DNA of 42,335 nt, from NCBI GenBank assembly GCA_030602705.1, contig JAUVZF010000033.1:1-42335 (forward strand). Direction: 5' to 3'. A program made the translations under genes and the position numbers. The DNA is from Planctomycetota bacterium. Lineage in GTDB: Bacteria > Planctomycetota > Phycisphaerae > FEN-1346. The notes beneath the pieces are model-generated. The model ran no database searches. It saw nothing but the letters and a program-made list of their open reading frames with translations, and was not told where the DNA came from. Shown here in pieces: positions 31,446 through 40,899 of the stretch. Position 1 is the first letter of the stretch, and every line of letters begins with the position of its first letter.

Positions 31446-33620
31446 TCACGCCTTCCTGAGTTTCGCGACGGCGCGCTTCAGCGGCGCGCCGGGGTAGCGC
31501 GGTTGGCCTTTGAGGACGGCTTCCATCCGGTCGAGGGCGGGGCGGGCCTTTTCGCCGAGGCGCTCCAGGGCGGAGGAGGCGAACAGGCAGCCCTTCGCGC
31601 TCGGGCTCTTGAGCGCTTCGATGAGCCGCCCGAGGCCCTTCTCGGTCTCGCCCCAATCCACCATCGCGTGGGCCGCTGCCACGGGCACCGACGGCGACGG
31701 ATCCGCGAGGAGCGGCTCGACGGCGGCCTTGATCCTCGCAATCGGCTTGTCCTTCGTCGCCTGGTGCAGGCCGACCACCGCCCAGTAGCGGACGGGTCCG
31801 TCGGGGTCGGACAGGGCCTTCAGGTAGGCGCCGGTGCCCTCGGTCCAGCGTCCGTCGTACGCCTTGACGGCGAGGAGACGGTCCAGCAGGTCGCTCGCCA
31901 GGTACGTCTCTCTCCAAAGCGGCCCCGTGTCGGCGGCCGGCGCGGGCGGCGTGGGCGTCTCGCCGTGCTTGTACGTGACGGTAGGGCTTCCGCCGTAGCC
32001 GATTCGACCGGCCCGGGCGCGGAGCGTCTGACCGGGGCCGAGTTCCACGGGCCTTGAGTAGAGCAGCCACCGGCCTCCCTGAGAACCTCGGCCGGAGACC
32101 TGGTAGATGATGGAGGCGCCGCGTGTGAGGCAGGAGACCTCGACGGCGAGTTTGTCGCCTTCGGCCTTCTTGACCGTAAAGCCGGGGGCCGTCGTCGTGC
32201 CGCCGCTTTTCATGGCGTCGAAGTCGGGTTCGGGGATGAGCCCCACGTCGCCGATTCTTTTCATGAACGCCACGAGCGCCTTCTCCATGCGCTCGACGGT
32301 GGCCTTGTGCTTGGGCTCGCCGGCCAGGTTGTGGACCTCGTGCGGGTCCTTGGTGATGTCGTAGAGTTCATGGACGGGCTTGTTGGGCTCGAAGAATTGC
32401 ATCTGGGGGCCGGCTTTGAGTTTCCCCGCCGCGTGCAGCCGCCGCATCTCCTTGAGGATGGGCGTGCGGTCCATATAGTCGATGTGCTGGCTGCGGGTAA
32501 GATAGGGCATGAAGTTACGGATATACTTGTACCGCTTGTCGCGCAGGGCGCGGATGCAGTCGTAGGTCTCGTCCATGCGGTCGCGTGCGGCGAAGACGTA
32601 GTCGGGCGCTTTACCTTTCTGCGGCCCCAGGAAGGCCCGACCCTGCATGTGCTTCGGAATCGGAACCCCCGCGAGGCTGAGCACCGTGGGGGCGAAGTCG
32701 ATGAAGGTGGCGAACTCGCCCTCGACCGTGCCGGGCGCCACGGACCCTGCCTCGCCCGCGCCGGCCCACTGGCGCCACTTTGGGGGCACGCGGACCATGA
32801 GCGGCACCCGCGTGCCGGAGTCGTAAATCCACCGCTTGCCGCGCGTCAGACCCCACCCGTGGTCGCCCCAGAACCAGACGATGGTGTCGTCGGCCAGGCC
32901 GTCCGCTTCGAGTTCGTCGAGGATCGCCTGAATCTGGCCGTCCAGTTGGCTGATCTTATCGTAGTAGCAGGCGATGTTCTGCCGCACGACGGGCGTGTCG
33001 GGGTAATAAGGCGGGACGGGCGCCTTGGCCGGGTCGTGCTCCTGTTTGCCGGCCCGCCAGACGCGCGTCTTGGACTCGTGGGTAACGGTGAAGTTGAGGA
33101 CGGCGAAGAACGGCCCGTCCTTGTGGCGGCGCCGGCGCCAGTGGCCGCTGCCGCCGCTGATGTTCCAGGCCGAGGGCGGCGGGGAGAACTGGTAATCGGT
33201 CTTCGACCGGTTCGTGCAGAAGTACCCGACGGCCCGCAGGTACTCGGGGAAGCACCTGGCCTCGGGCGGCGGCACCCCGCGGCACCGCATCCAGGTCGTG
33301 CCGATCGCCGTCGGGTACATGCCGGTGATGATGCCGGAGCGCGCCGGGGCACAGACCGGCGCATGGGTGAAGGCACGGTCGTAGCGGACGCCCTGGGCGG
33401 CGAACGTGTCGAGGTTCGGCGTCGTGGCGTACTTATCGCCGTAGCAGCCGAGGTTGGGGCTGATGTCCTCGGCGCTGATCCAGACGATGTTCGGCCGCTT
33501 GCCCGCCGGCAGTTTGACGGCGGCGGATGCGGCGGAGGGCGCCAGGTGCGGGGCCACGGCCGTCGCGGCAGTGCACACGGCCATCTGCTTGAGGAACTGG
33601 CGACGGGTCGGACGCGTCAT
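31446..33620 (-). CDS. Tat-exported sulfatase 4 with CHB/HEX-like and HEAT-like C-terminal domains
   Basis: A 724-residue multidomain sulfatase and the first gene of the run. It has a Tat signal (TRRQFLKQMAVCTAATAV), ISAEDISPNLGCYGD (48-62), and formylglycine motif C90-A-P-A-R94. The catalytic domain ends about residue 470 with the N-terminal-type block WFWGDHGWGL inside. Then comes a domain resembling chitobiase/hexosaminidase C-terminal beta folds (about 490-575; YSRPVELGPGQTLRARAGRIGYGGS), then helical HEAT-like repeats (about 585-724). These additions may bind carbohydrate or protein partners. AGGAGG precedes MTRPT. It heads the probable four-gene transcript. Confidence 0.92.
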   Translation of the reverse strand: MTRPTRRQFLKQMAVCTAATAVAPHLAPSAASAAVKLPAGKRPNIVWISAEDISPNLGCYGDKYATTPNLDTFAAQGVRYDRAFTHAPVCAPARSGIITGMYPTAIGTTWMRCRGVPPPEARCFPEYLRAVGYFCTNRSKTDYQFSPPPSAWNISGGSGHWRRRRHKDGPFFAVLNFTVTHESKTRVWRAGKQEHDPAKAPVPPYYPDTPVVRQNIACYYDKISQLDGQIQAILDELEADGLADDTIVWFWGDHGWGLTRGKRWIYDSGTRVPLMVRVPPKWRQWAGAGEAGSVAPGTVEGEFATFIDFAPTVLSLAGVPIPKHMQGRAFLGPQKGKAPDYVFAARDRMDETYDCIRALRDKRYKYIRNFMPYLTRSQHIDYMDRTPILKEMRRLHAAGKLKAGPQMQFFEPNKPVHELYDITKDPHEVHNLAGEPKHKATVERMEKALVAFMKRIGDVGLIPEPDFDAMKSGGTTTAPGFTVKKAEGDKLAVEVSCLTRGASIIYQVSGRGSQGGRWLLYSRPVELGPGQTLRARAGRIGYGGSPTVTYKHGETPTPPAPAADTGPLWRETYLASDLLDRLLAVKAYDGRWTEGTGAYLKALSDPDGPVRYWAVVGLHQATKDKPIARIKAAVEPLLADPSPSVPVAAAHAMVDWGETEKGLGRLIEALKSPSAKGCLFASSALERLGEKARPALDRMEAVLKGQPRYPGAPLKRAVAKLRKA

Positions 33621-33746
33621 CGGCGACCTCCTCGTGAGAAACACGGCTTGTGCCTGGTTAAACTAATCGGGGGGGGCGGCGGTGTCGATGGTTTCCTTTC
33701 GAGCCGGGGGCTCGAAGTGGGTTTGCCGAGCGAGCGCAAGGCCGGC

Positions 33747-33792
33747 CGCTCACTTACGTTCGCGGCTAGTAAGGCCGCTTACGTTCGCGTCT
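33747..33792. repeat. Paired CTTACGTTCGCG repeats
   Basis: The 12-mer CTTACGTTCGCG occurs at 33753-33764 and 33778-33789, each preceded by GGCCGC. It lies in the gap between the sulfatase promoter region and the Fe-S protein gene. A related TTACGTTCG hairpin occurs at 39728-39752. Confidence 0.7.
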
Positions 33793-33799
33793 GGCGAGG

Positions 33800-34597
33800 T
33801 CAGAGCCCTAATCCCGCCGCGATCTCCAGCAGCGTGTCCCTGAGGTGCTCGTGCTCGCCGCCGAAGACGGGCGTGCAGTTCTCGAGTCGCTGTTCGCCCT
33901 GGAGCAGTTTGGCCGCAAACGCCAGGCAGGTTGCCTCGCCGCAGGCGCGGCAGTTGGTCCTGGGCAGGCGGCTGAAGATCTCCAGCACGCTGATCTGGAC
34001 CCGCCGCTCGTAGAGCGGTTCGACGGAATCGCGCCGGGCCCAGAGGTCGTTGATCGTGCGCACGAGGTGCGTGATGGTTCGCCAGGCGTCGTGCATCTCG
34101 CGTGCCCGTGCAATCGCCGCGCGGTGCGGGAACAAGTTGACCAGCCGCGGCCCGTCCATGAACGTGAAGGTGGGGCCCTGCGGGTTGTACGACGCGTGGG
34201 GCATCACGGCGTTCAGGTACGGAAAGACCGGCGAGATGTCCTGCTCGATCTGCACGGTCAGGCGCAGGTAATCCTCATCGGCAACACACGGGCCGACGAA
34301 GGCGATGCACACCCGGCCGACCACGTCGGTGCCGTCGGGCGGCTGCGGGCCCAGGCCGGCGAGAGCATCGGGCAGCGGTTCGCGGTACCAGACGTGTCCG
34401 GCGATGACGGCGCCGGCCTGAATCGCCTCGTGGAGCGCCGGCCGGGCCGGGTCGGAAATCACCAGGTACGGCGCCACGACGTCGGCCATCTCGGGCGGGG
34501 GCTCGACCAGCCGGACGGCGTGGGCCACTCCGGCCAGCGCCCGGCGGACACGCTCCAGTTCTTCGACCGCCTGGAAGACGACGACAAGGTCTGCCAC
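33800..34597 (-). CDS. 4Fe-4S domain protein (RnfB/ACS-type cluster motif)
   Basis: A 265-residue protein with a C-terminal [4Fe-4S] motif C216-x2-C219-x4-C224-x16-C241 (NCRACGEATCLAFAAKLLQGE), the pattern found in RnfB and in the acetyl-CoA synthase/corrinoid Fe-S protein group. The N-terminal 70 residues (LVVVFQAVEELERVRRALAG) look like a small alpha/beta domain; the middle (95-190) has no recognised domain. It may receive or pass electrons; no partner redox enzyme is in the window. It is probably translated from GTG, with GGGAG upstream. It ends the leftward run that starts at sppA. Confidence 0.65.
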   Translation of the reverse strand: MADLVVVFQAVEELERVRRALAGVAHAVRLVEPPPEMADVVAPYLVISDPARPALHEAIQAGAVIAGHVWYREPLPDALAGLGPQPPDGTDVVGRVCIAFVGPCVADEDYLRLTVQIEQDISPVFPYLNAVMPHASYNPQGPTFTFMDGPRLVNLFPHRAAIARAREMHDAWRTITHLVRTINDLWARRDSVEPLYERRVQISVLEIFSRLPRTNCRACGEATCLAFAAKLLQGEQRLENCTPVFGGEHEHLRDTLLEIAAGLGL

Positions 34598-34655
34598 GAT
34601 CCGACTCCCGGCCTCAAGGCCGCCGCAGGGTCCGGCGCCCGCCGGCCGCGGCCCG

Positions 34656-34988
34656 TCAGCCCGGCCTGATCAACAGCCAGAACAGCCACACGCTGGAGAA
34701 AAGCCACAGGTTCGCTGCGATGCGCGACACGATGTCAATACGCATCCTCGTGCGGCGGTAGTGAAAGTGACTGCCGAACAGAACGACCACCGACAGGAGC
34801 ATCCCGGCCGCCAGAACGTGGCTCTCACGGTACGCCTGGGCCCACGCATCCGATAGGCCCGCCAGCAGCGCCACGTTGACCAGCGTCCCGACAATGGGCA
34901 CGACCAGCATGACGACGCCGAGGACTCGCATCAGCGGCGAGACGCCCGTGTCCGCGGCGGCGCTGGGCGACGGCGACGGGGCACTCAC
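34656..34988 (-). CDS. Small membrane protein of unknown function
   Basis: A 110-residue protein with three predicted membrane segments: VLGVVMLVVPIVGTLVNVALL, LAAGMLLSVVVLFGSHF and ANLWLFSSVWLFWLLI. A short cytoplasmic loop with HYRRTRMRID lies between the second and third. The GTG start overlaps the stop of the zinc-ribbon gene (GTGA) and follows AAGGAGGGG, so the two are translated together. No family recognised. Confidence 0.7.
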   Translation of the reverse strand: MSAPSPSPSAAADTGVSPLMRVLGVVMLVVPIVGTLVNVALLAGLSDAWAQAYRESHVLAAGMLLSVVVLFGSHFHYRRTRMRIDIVSRIAANLWLFSSVWLFWLLIRPG

Positions 34989-35983
34989 GGCGACCCCTCC
35001 TTGGCGGGGGTCGGGCGGGGCGCGTCGGTCGGCGCCGAGTCGTCCTTCTTGACGGCTTCCTCTTTGGCCTGGCGGACTTGCCTGAGGATCTTGTTCCATC
35101 GCTCGGCCTGGGCCTTCTGGTAGGCCGCCCACTCCGTGAGTTTCACGCGCTTGACCTCGCCGCCGAGGAGCAGCATCCGGACGAACCCGTCGCCGTGAGC
35201 CTTGTAAGGCGGGCCGTCGCTGACAATCATGGTGTCCAGCGGCCACCAGTCGCTGCCGTCCGGCCGTTTTGCGCTGGTGTCGATGTCGGGCGTCAGGATG
35301 TAGGAGGTCTCGCCCACGGGTACTCGGTACGACGGGCAGACCAGCCAGTTAGGGCTCTTGAGGTATCCTTCTTTGGCAAGGACGTCGAGGCTCTGCGGGA
35401 AAACGCCGGCATGGTTGTCGGCATAAGCCACGAGGGCGTGGTGGATCTTCTTGAGGTTCTGCTCGCACGTCGGCCGCAGCAACCACTGCGACCATCCGAC
35501 CAGCGCGATGATGCCGAACACCAGGAAGAGCAACGCGCCCGCCGCCATCGTGATCAGCGCGTGCGCCCGGCCTCGCTTGCGTCCGCGGCTGCGGCGGACC
35601 GTGTGATAGGCCGGCACGGCGATGAGCACGCCCAGAAGGGCAAGCAAAGCGCCCAGCGTCCCCCCCACCGCCCACGGGGGCGTGACGAACCGGCTCAGGC
35701 CCACTGCCAGGGCGGCTGCCACCGAGAGCAACACGAATGCCATGCCGACGAGGATCATGGTTTCCAGCGGCGGGACGACTTCCACCTGCTGGCCGTCGAC
35801 CGTCACCGTGGTCGCACCCTTGCGGGGCGTGGCCCTGGCGGGCTGGCTGGGCGGTGGCGAGGGCTCGCCTTCCTTAGGCACCTTCAGGTCGCAGCCGCAC
35901 GTCGGGCAGCGAGCCGGGCGGCCGGCGAACGACTCGTCCACCTCCATCTCCGATTCGCACCTCGGGCACCTGAAACGGATCAT
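34985..35983 (-). CDS. Zinc-ribbon membrane protein with DUF1559-like C-terminal region
   Basis: A 332-residue protein with an N-terminal zinc ribbon (FRCPRCESEMEVDE...RCPTCG, four cysteines in the first 30 residues, MJ0042-like). A proline-rich linker and three hydrophobic helices follow (about 70-95, 100-125, 145-170). An extracytoplasmic tail has CEQNLKKIHHALVAYADNH and WLVCPSY, reminiscent of the pseudopilin-derived DUF1559/H-x9-DG proteins abundant in planctomycetes. Charged helical C-terminus. Function unknown. ATG with GGAG upstream. A mobile repeat element lies just upstream. Confidence 0.7.
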   Translation of the reverse strand: MIRFRCPRCESEMEVDESFAGRPARCPTCGCDLKVPKEGEPSPPPSQPARATPRKGATTVTVDGQQVEVVPPLETMILVGMAFVLLSVAAALAVGLSRFVTPPWAVGGTLGALLALLGVLIAVPAYHTVRRSRGRKRGRAHALITMAAGALLFLVFGIIALVGWSQWLLRPTCEQNLKKIHHALVAYADNHAGVFPQSLDVLAKEGYLKSPNWLVCPSYRVPVGETSYILTPDIDTSAKRPDGSDWWPLDTMIVSDGPPYKAHGDGFVRMLLLGGEVKRVKLTEWAAYQKAQAERWNKILRQVRQAKEEAVKKDDSAPTDAPRPTPAKEGSP

Positions 35984-36007
35984 GATGCGTTCTCCGCCTG
36001 GCTACTC

Positions 36008-36152
36008 GTACGTGTTTAGCGTGTCATTCCGAGCGAGCGAAGAAAAGTCGAGGAATCTCGCCGTTATCCGTGTCCGGACGACGAGATTTCTCCGCTCGGC
36101 CGTACGGCCTCGGTCGAAATGACATCGCTTTGAGACCACGCTAAACAGGTAC
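36008..36152. repeat. Interspersed inverted-repeat element, complete short copy
   Basis: A 145-bp element bounded by GTACGTGTTTAGCG and CGCTAAACAGGTAC. It shares nearly its whole interior with the truncated copy at 1-149, including GTCATTCCGAGCGAGCGAAG and the closing GTCGAAATGACATCGCTT. It ends 2 bp before the stop of the next gene (36155), so it forms the complete 3' flank of that gene. Confidence 0.85.
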
Positions 36153-36154
36153 GC

Positions 36155-37054
36155 CTACTCGTTCGCAAGCACCGAGCGGTTATAGCCGCTGGCGAACTGA
36201 ATGCCCGACCAGGCCAGGAGCAGAACCGCCGCAACCGGCATGACCAGATATTGCCCGAAGTACGCCAACTGGGCGACCCAGTCTTCCGTTGCGGCCCCAA
36301 GCCGGGCCGCGTGCGCCTCCAGAAGCATCTCGAAGTCGAACAGGGCGCTCGTGCGGAACCCCTCGAAGATGCCTTCCCACGGAAACACCGTCCACAGGAA
36401 CAGGAGCAGCACGAACAGGGCCCGCGTCAGTTGGCGGATGCCGGCCAGGCGCCCGAGCAACGCGATCTGCAAATAGATGAACACCGTCACGGTCAGGAGC
36501 ATGGCAAACAGGACACCGATGACCCGTGCCGGGGGAAGCAGCCCCGCCGTCAGGTTGCGGTAATACAGTGCCGTGCGGCGGCGCTGTTCGGGCGTGGGCG
36601 GTGCGGGCTTGCCGGCCGATTCGCCGGGCTCGGCCACGACGACCCCTTCGGTGGCGGGCGGCTGCGCCGTGGGCGGCTCTTCGACGGCCGGTTTCTCGGC
36701 GGCGGGCTTCGATGAGGCGGGCTTCCTGGACCTGAATGTCGGTTCGACGCCGGGGAACAGTTCGCCCGGGTCGGCCGCCAGCGCCGCGCCCTCGAAGAGG
36801 CCGAGCCAGGCGGCGGGGCCGCGAACGGTCGGCTCGGCAGGTTCGGGCCCGGCACGCGCCTCGGTCGCCGGCATGTCGTACAGGCCGAACCACTCCAGCA
36901 GAAAGAACGTTGCCGCGTGGGCCAGCACGCACACCATCGTCACCCAGAAGAAGAGCACGGCGAAGAACCGGGCCGTCTTCAGGGCGGCTACAAACGGCTG
37001 CGCGCTTGGATTCGGCAGCCGCACCGTCTGATCGCGCTTCTGTTCCTGAGCCAT
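36155..37054 (-). CDS. Polytopic membrane protein with long proline/alanine-rich loop
   Basis: A 299-residue protein of unknown family. It has about four membrane helices: FFAVLFFWVTMVCVLAHAATF (about 30-50), then VIGVLFAMLLTVTVFIYLQ (about 180), ALFVLLLFLWTVFPW (about 210) and YLVMPVAAVLLLAWSGIQF (about 270). A 110-residue loop rich in P, A, E and K separates the first two. It lies 42 bp below hemL and is likely co-transcribed. The ATG follows GGAGATACGCA. It belongs to no recognised pathway. Confidence 0.7.
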   Translation of the reverse strand: MAQEQKRDQTVRLPNPSAQPFVAALKTARFFAVLFFWVTMVCVLAHAATFFLLEWFGLYDMPATEARAGPEPAEPTVRGPAAWLGLFEGAALAADPGELFPGVEPTFRSRKPASSKPAAEKPAVEEPPTAQPPATEGVVVAEPGESAGKPAPPTPEQRRRTALYYRNLTAGLLPPARVIGVLFAMLLTVTVFIYLQIALLGRLAGIRQLTRALFVLLLFLWTVFPWEGIFEGFRTSALFDFEMLLEAHAARLGAATEDWVAQLAYFGQYLVMPVAAVLLLAWSGIQFASGYNRSVLANE

Positions 37055-37096
37055 TGCGTATCTCCGAGTTTGAATCGGCTATCCTGCCGGAACACG

Positions 37097-38392
37097 TCAC
37101 TCCAGCGACCGCAGCGTGTCGCGCGCGGCCTCGACCGTCCGGTCGATATCCTCTTCGCCGTGCGCGAGGCTGACGAACCATGCCTCGAACTGGCTCGGCG
37201 GCAGGTAGATGCCCCGGCGGAGCATCCCCTGATGGAACCGGCCGAAGGCGGCGCAATCGCACCGGCGTGCCGCCGCGCAATCGGTCACAGCCTCCTCGCT
37301 GAAAAAGAGCGACAACATCGACCCGACGCGCTGAACTCGCGCGCCGGCGCCCCCCCCGGCCGCTGCTTCCGCCAGGCCCGCCTCCAGACGGGCCGACCGC
37401 TCTTCGAGCGCCTCGTACGTGCCCGGCTCGGCCAGAACATCCAGGGTAGCAATTCCGGCGGCCATCGCCAGCGGATTTCCCGACAGCGTGCCCGCCTGGT
37501 AGACGGGCCCGACCGGGCTGACCTGCTGCATCAGGTCGCGCCGGCCGCCGTACGCGCCGACCGGCAGACCGCCGCCGATGACCTTGCCCAACGTCACGAG
37601 GTCCGGCCGCACGCCGTAACGCTCGGCGGCGCCGCCACGCGCCACGCGGAAACCCGTCATCACCTCGTCGAAGACGAGCAGGACGCCGCGCGAGTCGGCT
37701 AGGTCGCGGAGCCCCTCCAGGAACCCCTCCTGCGGCGGGACACACCCCATGTTGCCTGCCACCGGCTCGACGATGACGGCGGCGATCTCGCCGGCCCGCG
37801 CCTCGCAGACCGCCCGGACGCCCTCAAGGTCGTTGAACCCCACGAGGTGCGTGTGCCGGGTGGCCTCGTCGGTGATGCCCGGACTGGAGGGCGAGCCGAA
37901 GGTGGTGGCGCCGCTGCCGGCCGCCACCAGCAGAGCGTCCACGTGGCCGTGGTAGCATCCCTCGAACTTGATGACGCCGGACCGTCCGGTGGCGGCCCGG
38001 GCGAGGCGGACGGCGCTCATCGCCGCCTCGGTGCCGGAGTTGACGAACCGTACCTGTTCGACGGCCGGCATGGCCGCCGCGATCCGCTCCGCCAGGTCGA
38101 TCTCGCGCACCGTCGGCGCGCCGAACGAGGAACCGTCGCGAAGGGCCTCTGCCACCGCCTCGACGACCTTCGGATGGGCGTGGCCGAGGATGAGCGGCCC
38201 CCAACTCATCACGTAATCGAGAAAAGAGTTTCCATCGATGTCGCGGATGGTCGAGCCGCTGCCGGAGGCGATAAAGGGCGGCCTGCCGCCAACGGCCTTG
38301 AACGCCCGGACCGGGCTGGAGACGCCGCCCGGCATCAGGACCTCGGCCCGGCGCAGGGCCTCGGCGCTGGCGTCGGTCTTCAGCGGCTGCAT
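37097..38392 (-). CDS. hemL: Glutamate-1-semialdehyde 2,1-aminomutase
   Basis: A PLP enzyme that converts glutamate-1-semialdehyde to 5-aminolevulinate in the C5 haem/tetrapyrrole pathway. At 431 residues it has typical length. Landmarks: [11 protein letters not shown] (21-31), [12 protein letters not shown] (63-74), [31 protein letters not shown] (241-250) and the PLP lysine K270 in [13 protein letters not shown]. Start at MQPLKTD fits the family; an in-frame ATG at 38452 is also possible and sits just after the sppA stop. The genes sppA and hemL are close and same-strand. No other haem gene is nearby; the URO-D-family gene at 12936 is not HemE. Confidence 0.95.
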   Translation of the reverse strand: MQPLKTDASAEALRRAEVLMPGGVSSPVRAFKAVGGRPPFIASGSGSTIRDIDGNSFLDYVMSWGPLILGHAHPKVVEAVAEALRDGSSFGAPTVREIDLAERIAAAMPAVEQVRFVNSGTEAAMSAVRLARAATGRSGVIKFEGCYHGHVDALLVAAGSGATTFGSPSSPGITDEATRHTHLVGFNDLEGVRAVCEARAGEIAAVIVEPVAGNMGCVPPQEGFLEGLRDLADSRGVLLVFDEVMTGFRVARGGAAERYGVRPDLVTLGKVIGGGLPVGAYGGRRDLMQQVSPVGPVYQAGTLSGNPLAMAAGIATLDVLAEPGTYEALEERSARLEAGLAEAAAGGGAGARVQRVGSMLSLFFSEEAVTDCAAARRCDCAAFGRFHQGMLRRGIYLPPSQFEAWFVSLAHGEEDIDRTVEAARDTLRSLE

Positions 38393-38470
38393 TGGGTCCG
38401 GCACGCAAAGTCCCCGTTTGCGTAAGGCGCCCTCTCGGGCCGAGGTTGACATCGGCCATCTCGCCGCCGG

Positions 38471-39526
38471 CTACAGCCCCGTCCAAAGGTACATGATCCG
38501 GGGCGAGGAGAGCGCGGGCAGGCTCTCGGGGCCGAGGTCCAGCAGCGACTTCGCCTTCGCCGAGAGGCTGAACAGGTCGAAGAAACTGAACGGCCGGATG
38601 AGTTCGACGACGCGGGCCCGTTCGACGCCGGCCCGCTCCTTGGCGATCTCGACGGCCCGTTCGAAGTAGCCGACCTCATCGATCAGGCCGCACTGCTTGG
38701 CCTCGCGGGCCAGGAAGATGCGCCCCGTTGCGAGGCGCAGCACCTCCTGGCGGTCCATCCCGCGGCCCTCCGCCACGACGTCCACGAACTGGTCGTATCC
38801 GGGCCGAAGGAGTGTGGTCATGATGTACTCGCTCTGTTCGGGCGTGATGTCGGCAGCGAACATGTTCGGCCAGTCCTTCCGGTCGCCCATCTTCAGTGTC
38901 ACCGTGCGGATGCCGAGTTTGTCCTCCAACAGCCCGCTCAGGAAGAAGTACTGGGCGATGATGCCGATCGAGCCGGTGACGGTGGTCCGCTGGGCAACGA
39001 CGTCGCCGGCGGCGCAGGCGGCGTAGTACCCGCCCGAGGCCGCCACGGCGTCCATGGCCGCCACCACCGGCTTGTCGGTCTCCCGGGCGAAAGAACGGAT
39101 CTCATGATACAGCATGTCGCAGGCGGTCAGGTATCCGCCCGGCGAATTGATGCGCAGGATGACGGCCACCACGTCGTCGTCGCGTGCCGCGCGGTCCAAC
39201 TTCGAGCGGACCCGGGCAACGAGCGGTTCGTAGATCAGCCCCTCGATGCGGATGACGGCGATCTTCTGCGACGACGGGCCACGCTCGATCACCCGTTCCA
39301 GGTACGTGTCCTCCACGCCGCCGCCCGCCAGCGACCCGCCCAGCGCCGCCGCCAGGCCGATGACCACGATCAGCAGGACGGCGTTGGCAGCAATCGAGAG
39401 AACGAGCAGAATCACCACCAGAATCGCCAGAACGCTCGTCCGTTTCTTCGGCCGCCTCTCGTCCGGGACGGGTGCCGGGGCGGGACGGCGATCGGTGGAA
39501 TCGGGTGTCCAGGAACCGTCGGTCAT
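38471..39526 (-). CDS. sppA: Signal peptide peptidase SppA (36K type)
   Basis: A 351-residue membrane-bound serine peptidase that degrades cleaved signal peptides. A cytoplasmic proline/charged N-terminus (1-30) precedes one membrane helix (about 32-60). The ClpP-like fold has the nucleophile in AASGGYYAA (S164) and TGSIGI (185-190). A lysine in TLKMGDRKDW (K212 or K217) is the likely general base. Start at MTDGSW preceded by AAGGAG. It is divergent from tdh over a 323-bp gap. Many Tat and Sec substrates encoded here make a housekeeping signal-peptide clean-up enzyme unsurprising, but no direct link is implied. Confidence 0.92.
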   Translation of the reverse strand: MTDGSWTPDSTDRRPAPAPVPDERRPKKRTSVLAILVVILLVLSIAANAVLLIVVIGLAAALGGSLAGGGVEDTYLERVIERGPSSQKIAVIRIEGLIYEPLVARVRSKLDRAARDDDVVAVILRINSPGGYLTACDMLYHEIRSFARETDKPVVAAMDAVAASGGYYAACAAGDVVAQRTTVTGSIGIIAQYFFLSGLLEDKLGIRTVTLKMGDRKDWPNMFAADITPEQSEYIMTTLLRPGYDQFVDVVAEGRGMDRQEVLRLATGRIFLAREAKQCGLIDEVGYFERAVEIAKERAGVERARVVELIRPFSFFDLFSLSAKAKSLLDLGPESLPALSSPRIMYLWTGL

Positions 39527-39849
39527 CTGGGTCACTCCTTCCGGCCCGGAACGGGTGCCGTAAGGCATCCGTGCAACAGGGATCCGGACCTCGGACAGGT
39601 TGCGAGCGAATTGTACGGCGGGGGGCCGGGCGGGTCAACGCCAAAGGGGTGGGCGGAGCAAGTGGGCCCCGACCTTGCGGCCGAAGCCCCTGCTCCCTCC
39701 GACCTGAATCCGGTCGCGGCCAAGGCGCGGCAGTTACGTTCGTTCACTGCCGCCGGCCGCGCGGCTATCAGAGTTTGTCTTGCTAAGCAGCGGGGTCTGC
39801 GATAGGGTGTCCATTTCGCGCACTCGCTGCTCACAAGGAGATACGTGGC
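39527..39849. other. Divergent intergenic region between sppA and tdh
   Basis: No gene is seen in these 323 bp. The region contains an imperfect hairpin centred on CGGCAGT-TACGTTCGTTC-ACTGCCG (39728-39752) with more pairing outside (CGGCC / GGCCG). AAGGAGATACGTGGC before tdh is a ribosome site. No convincing -35/-10 pair was found for either gene. Confidence 0.7.
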
Positions 39850-40890
39850 ATGACCACGACGATGAAGGCGCTCGTGAAGGCGAAACCCGAAGAGGGCCTC
39901 TGGCTTCAGGACATTCCCATTCCCGAGGTCGGCAAGAACGACGTGCGGATCAAGATCCTGAAGTCGAGCATCTGCGGCACGGACATCCACATCTGGAACT
40001 GGAACGAGTGGGCGCAAAAGACGATACCCGTGCCGATGGCCGTCGGCCACGAGTTCGTCGGTCTCGTCGATACGGTCGGCGACAACGTCGAGGACTTCAA
40101 GCCCGGAGAACTCGTCAGCGGCGAAGGGCACCTGGTGTGCGGCCGCTGCCGCAACTGCCTGGCCGGGCGGCGGAACCTGTGCCCCAACACCAGCGGCGTC
40201 GGCGTCAACCGTCCGGGGGCCCATGCCGAGTACCTGACGATCCCCGTCACGAACGTCTGGACGGCCGACCCGGGCATTCCGCTGGAGGTGACCAGTTGCT
40301 TCGACCCGCTCGGCAACGCCACCCACACGGCCCTCTCGTTCGACGTCCTGGGCGAGGACGTGCTCATCACGGGCGCGGGCCCCATCGGCTGCATGGCCGC
40401 CGCCATCGCCAAGTACGCCGGCGCCAGATACATCGTCGTAACCGACGTGAACCCCTACCGGCTGGGCCTGGCCCGGAAGATGGGCGCGACGCTGGCCCTC
40501 GACGTCCGCACCGAGCGCGTCGAGGACGCCCAGAAAACGCTCGGCATGAGGGAGGGATTCGACGTCGGCATGGAGATGTCGGGCAGCCCCGACGCCTTCC
40601 GCACGATGTTGGCCAACATGTGCCACGGCGGCAAGATCGCCATGCTCGGCATCCTGCCCAGAACAGAGGTCGACTGGGACCACATCGTCTTCAACAGCCT
40701 CACGATCAAGGGTATCTACGGTCGCGAAATGTACGAGACGTGGTACAAGATGACGGTAATGATTCAGGGCGGCCTCGACATCGTGCCGATCATCACGCAT
40801 CAGTTTCACTACACCGATTTCGAGAAGGCGTTCGAGGTCATGAGGTCGGGCCACTCCGGCAAGGTCGTCCTGGACTGGTCCGGTCAGTAG
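39850..40890 (+). CDS. tdh: L-threonine 3-dehydrogenase
   Basis: A zinc- and NAD-dependent enzyme converting L-threonine to 2-amino-3-ketobutyrate. 346 residues, typical for the family. The catalytic zinc site is C42 ([13 protein letters not shown]) and GHE at 66-68. The structural zinc cysteines are C97, C100, C103 and C111, and the NAD motif is [13 protein letters not shown]. The sequence [18 protein letters not shown] is characteristic of TDH rather than general alcohol dehydrogenase. It is followed after 9 bp by kbl, which uses its unstable product. RBS AAGGAG. The neighbouring sppA runs the opposite way. Confidence 0.97.
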   Translation: MTTTMKALVKAKPEEGLWLQDIPIPEVGKNDVRIKILKSSICGTDIHIWNWNEWAQKTIPVPMAVGHEFVGLVDTVGDNVEDFKPGELVSGEGHLVCGRCRNCLAGRRNLCPNTSGVGVNRPGAHAEYLTIPVTNVWTADPGIPLEVTSCFDPLGNATHTALSFDVLGEDVLITGAGPIGCMAAAIAKYAGARYIVVTDVNPYRLGLARKMGATLALDVRTERVEDAQKTLGMREGFDVGMEMSGSPDAFRTMLANMCHGGKIAMLGILPRTEVDWDHIVFNSLTIKGIYGREMYETWYKMTVMIQGGLDIVPIITHQFHYTDFEKAFEVMRSGHSGKVVLDWSGQ

Positions 40891-40899
40891 GAGTCACTC

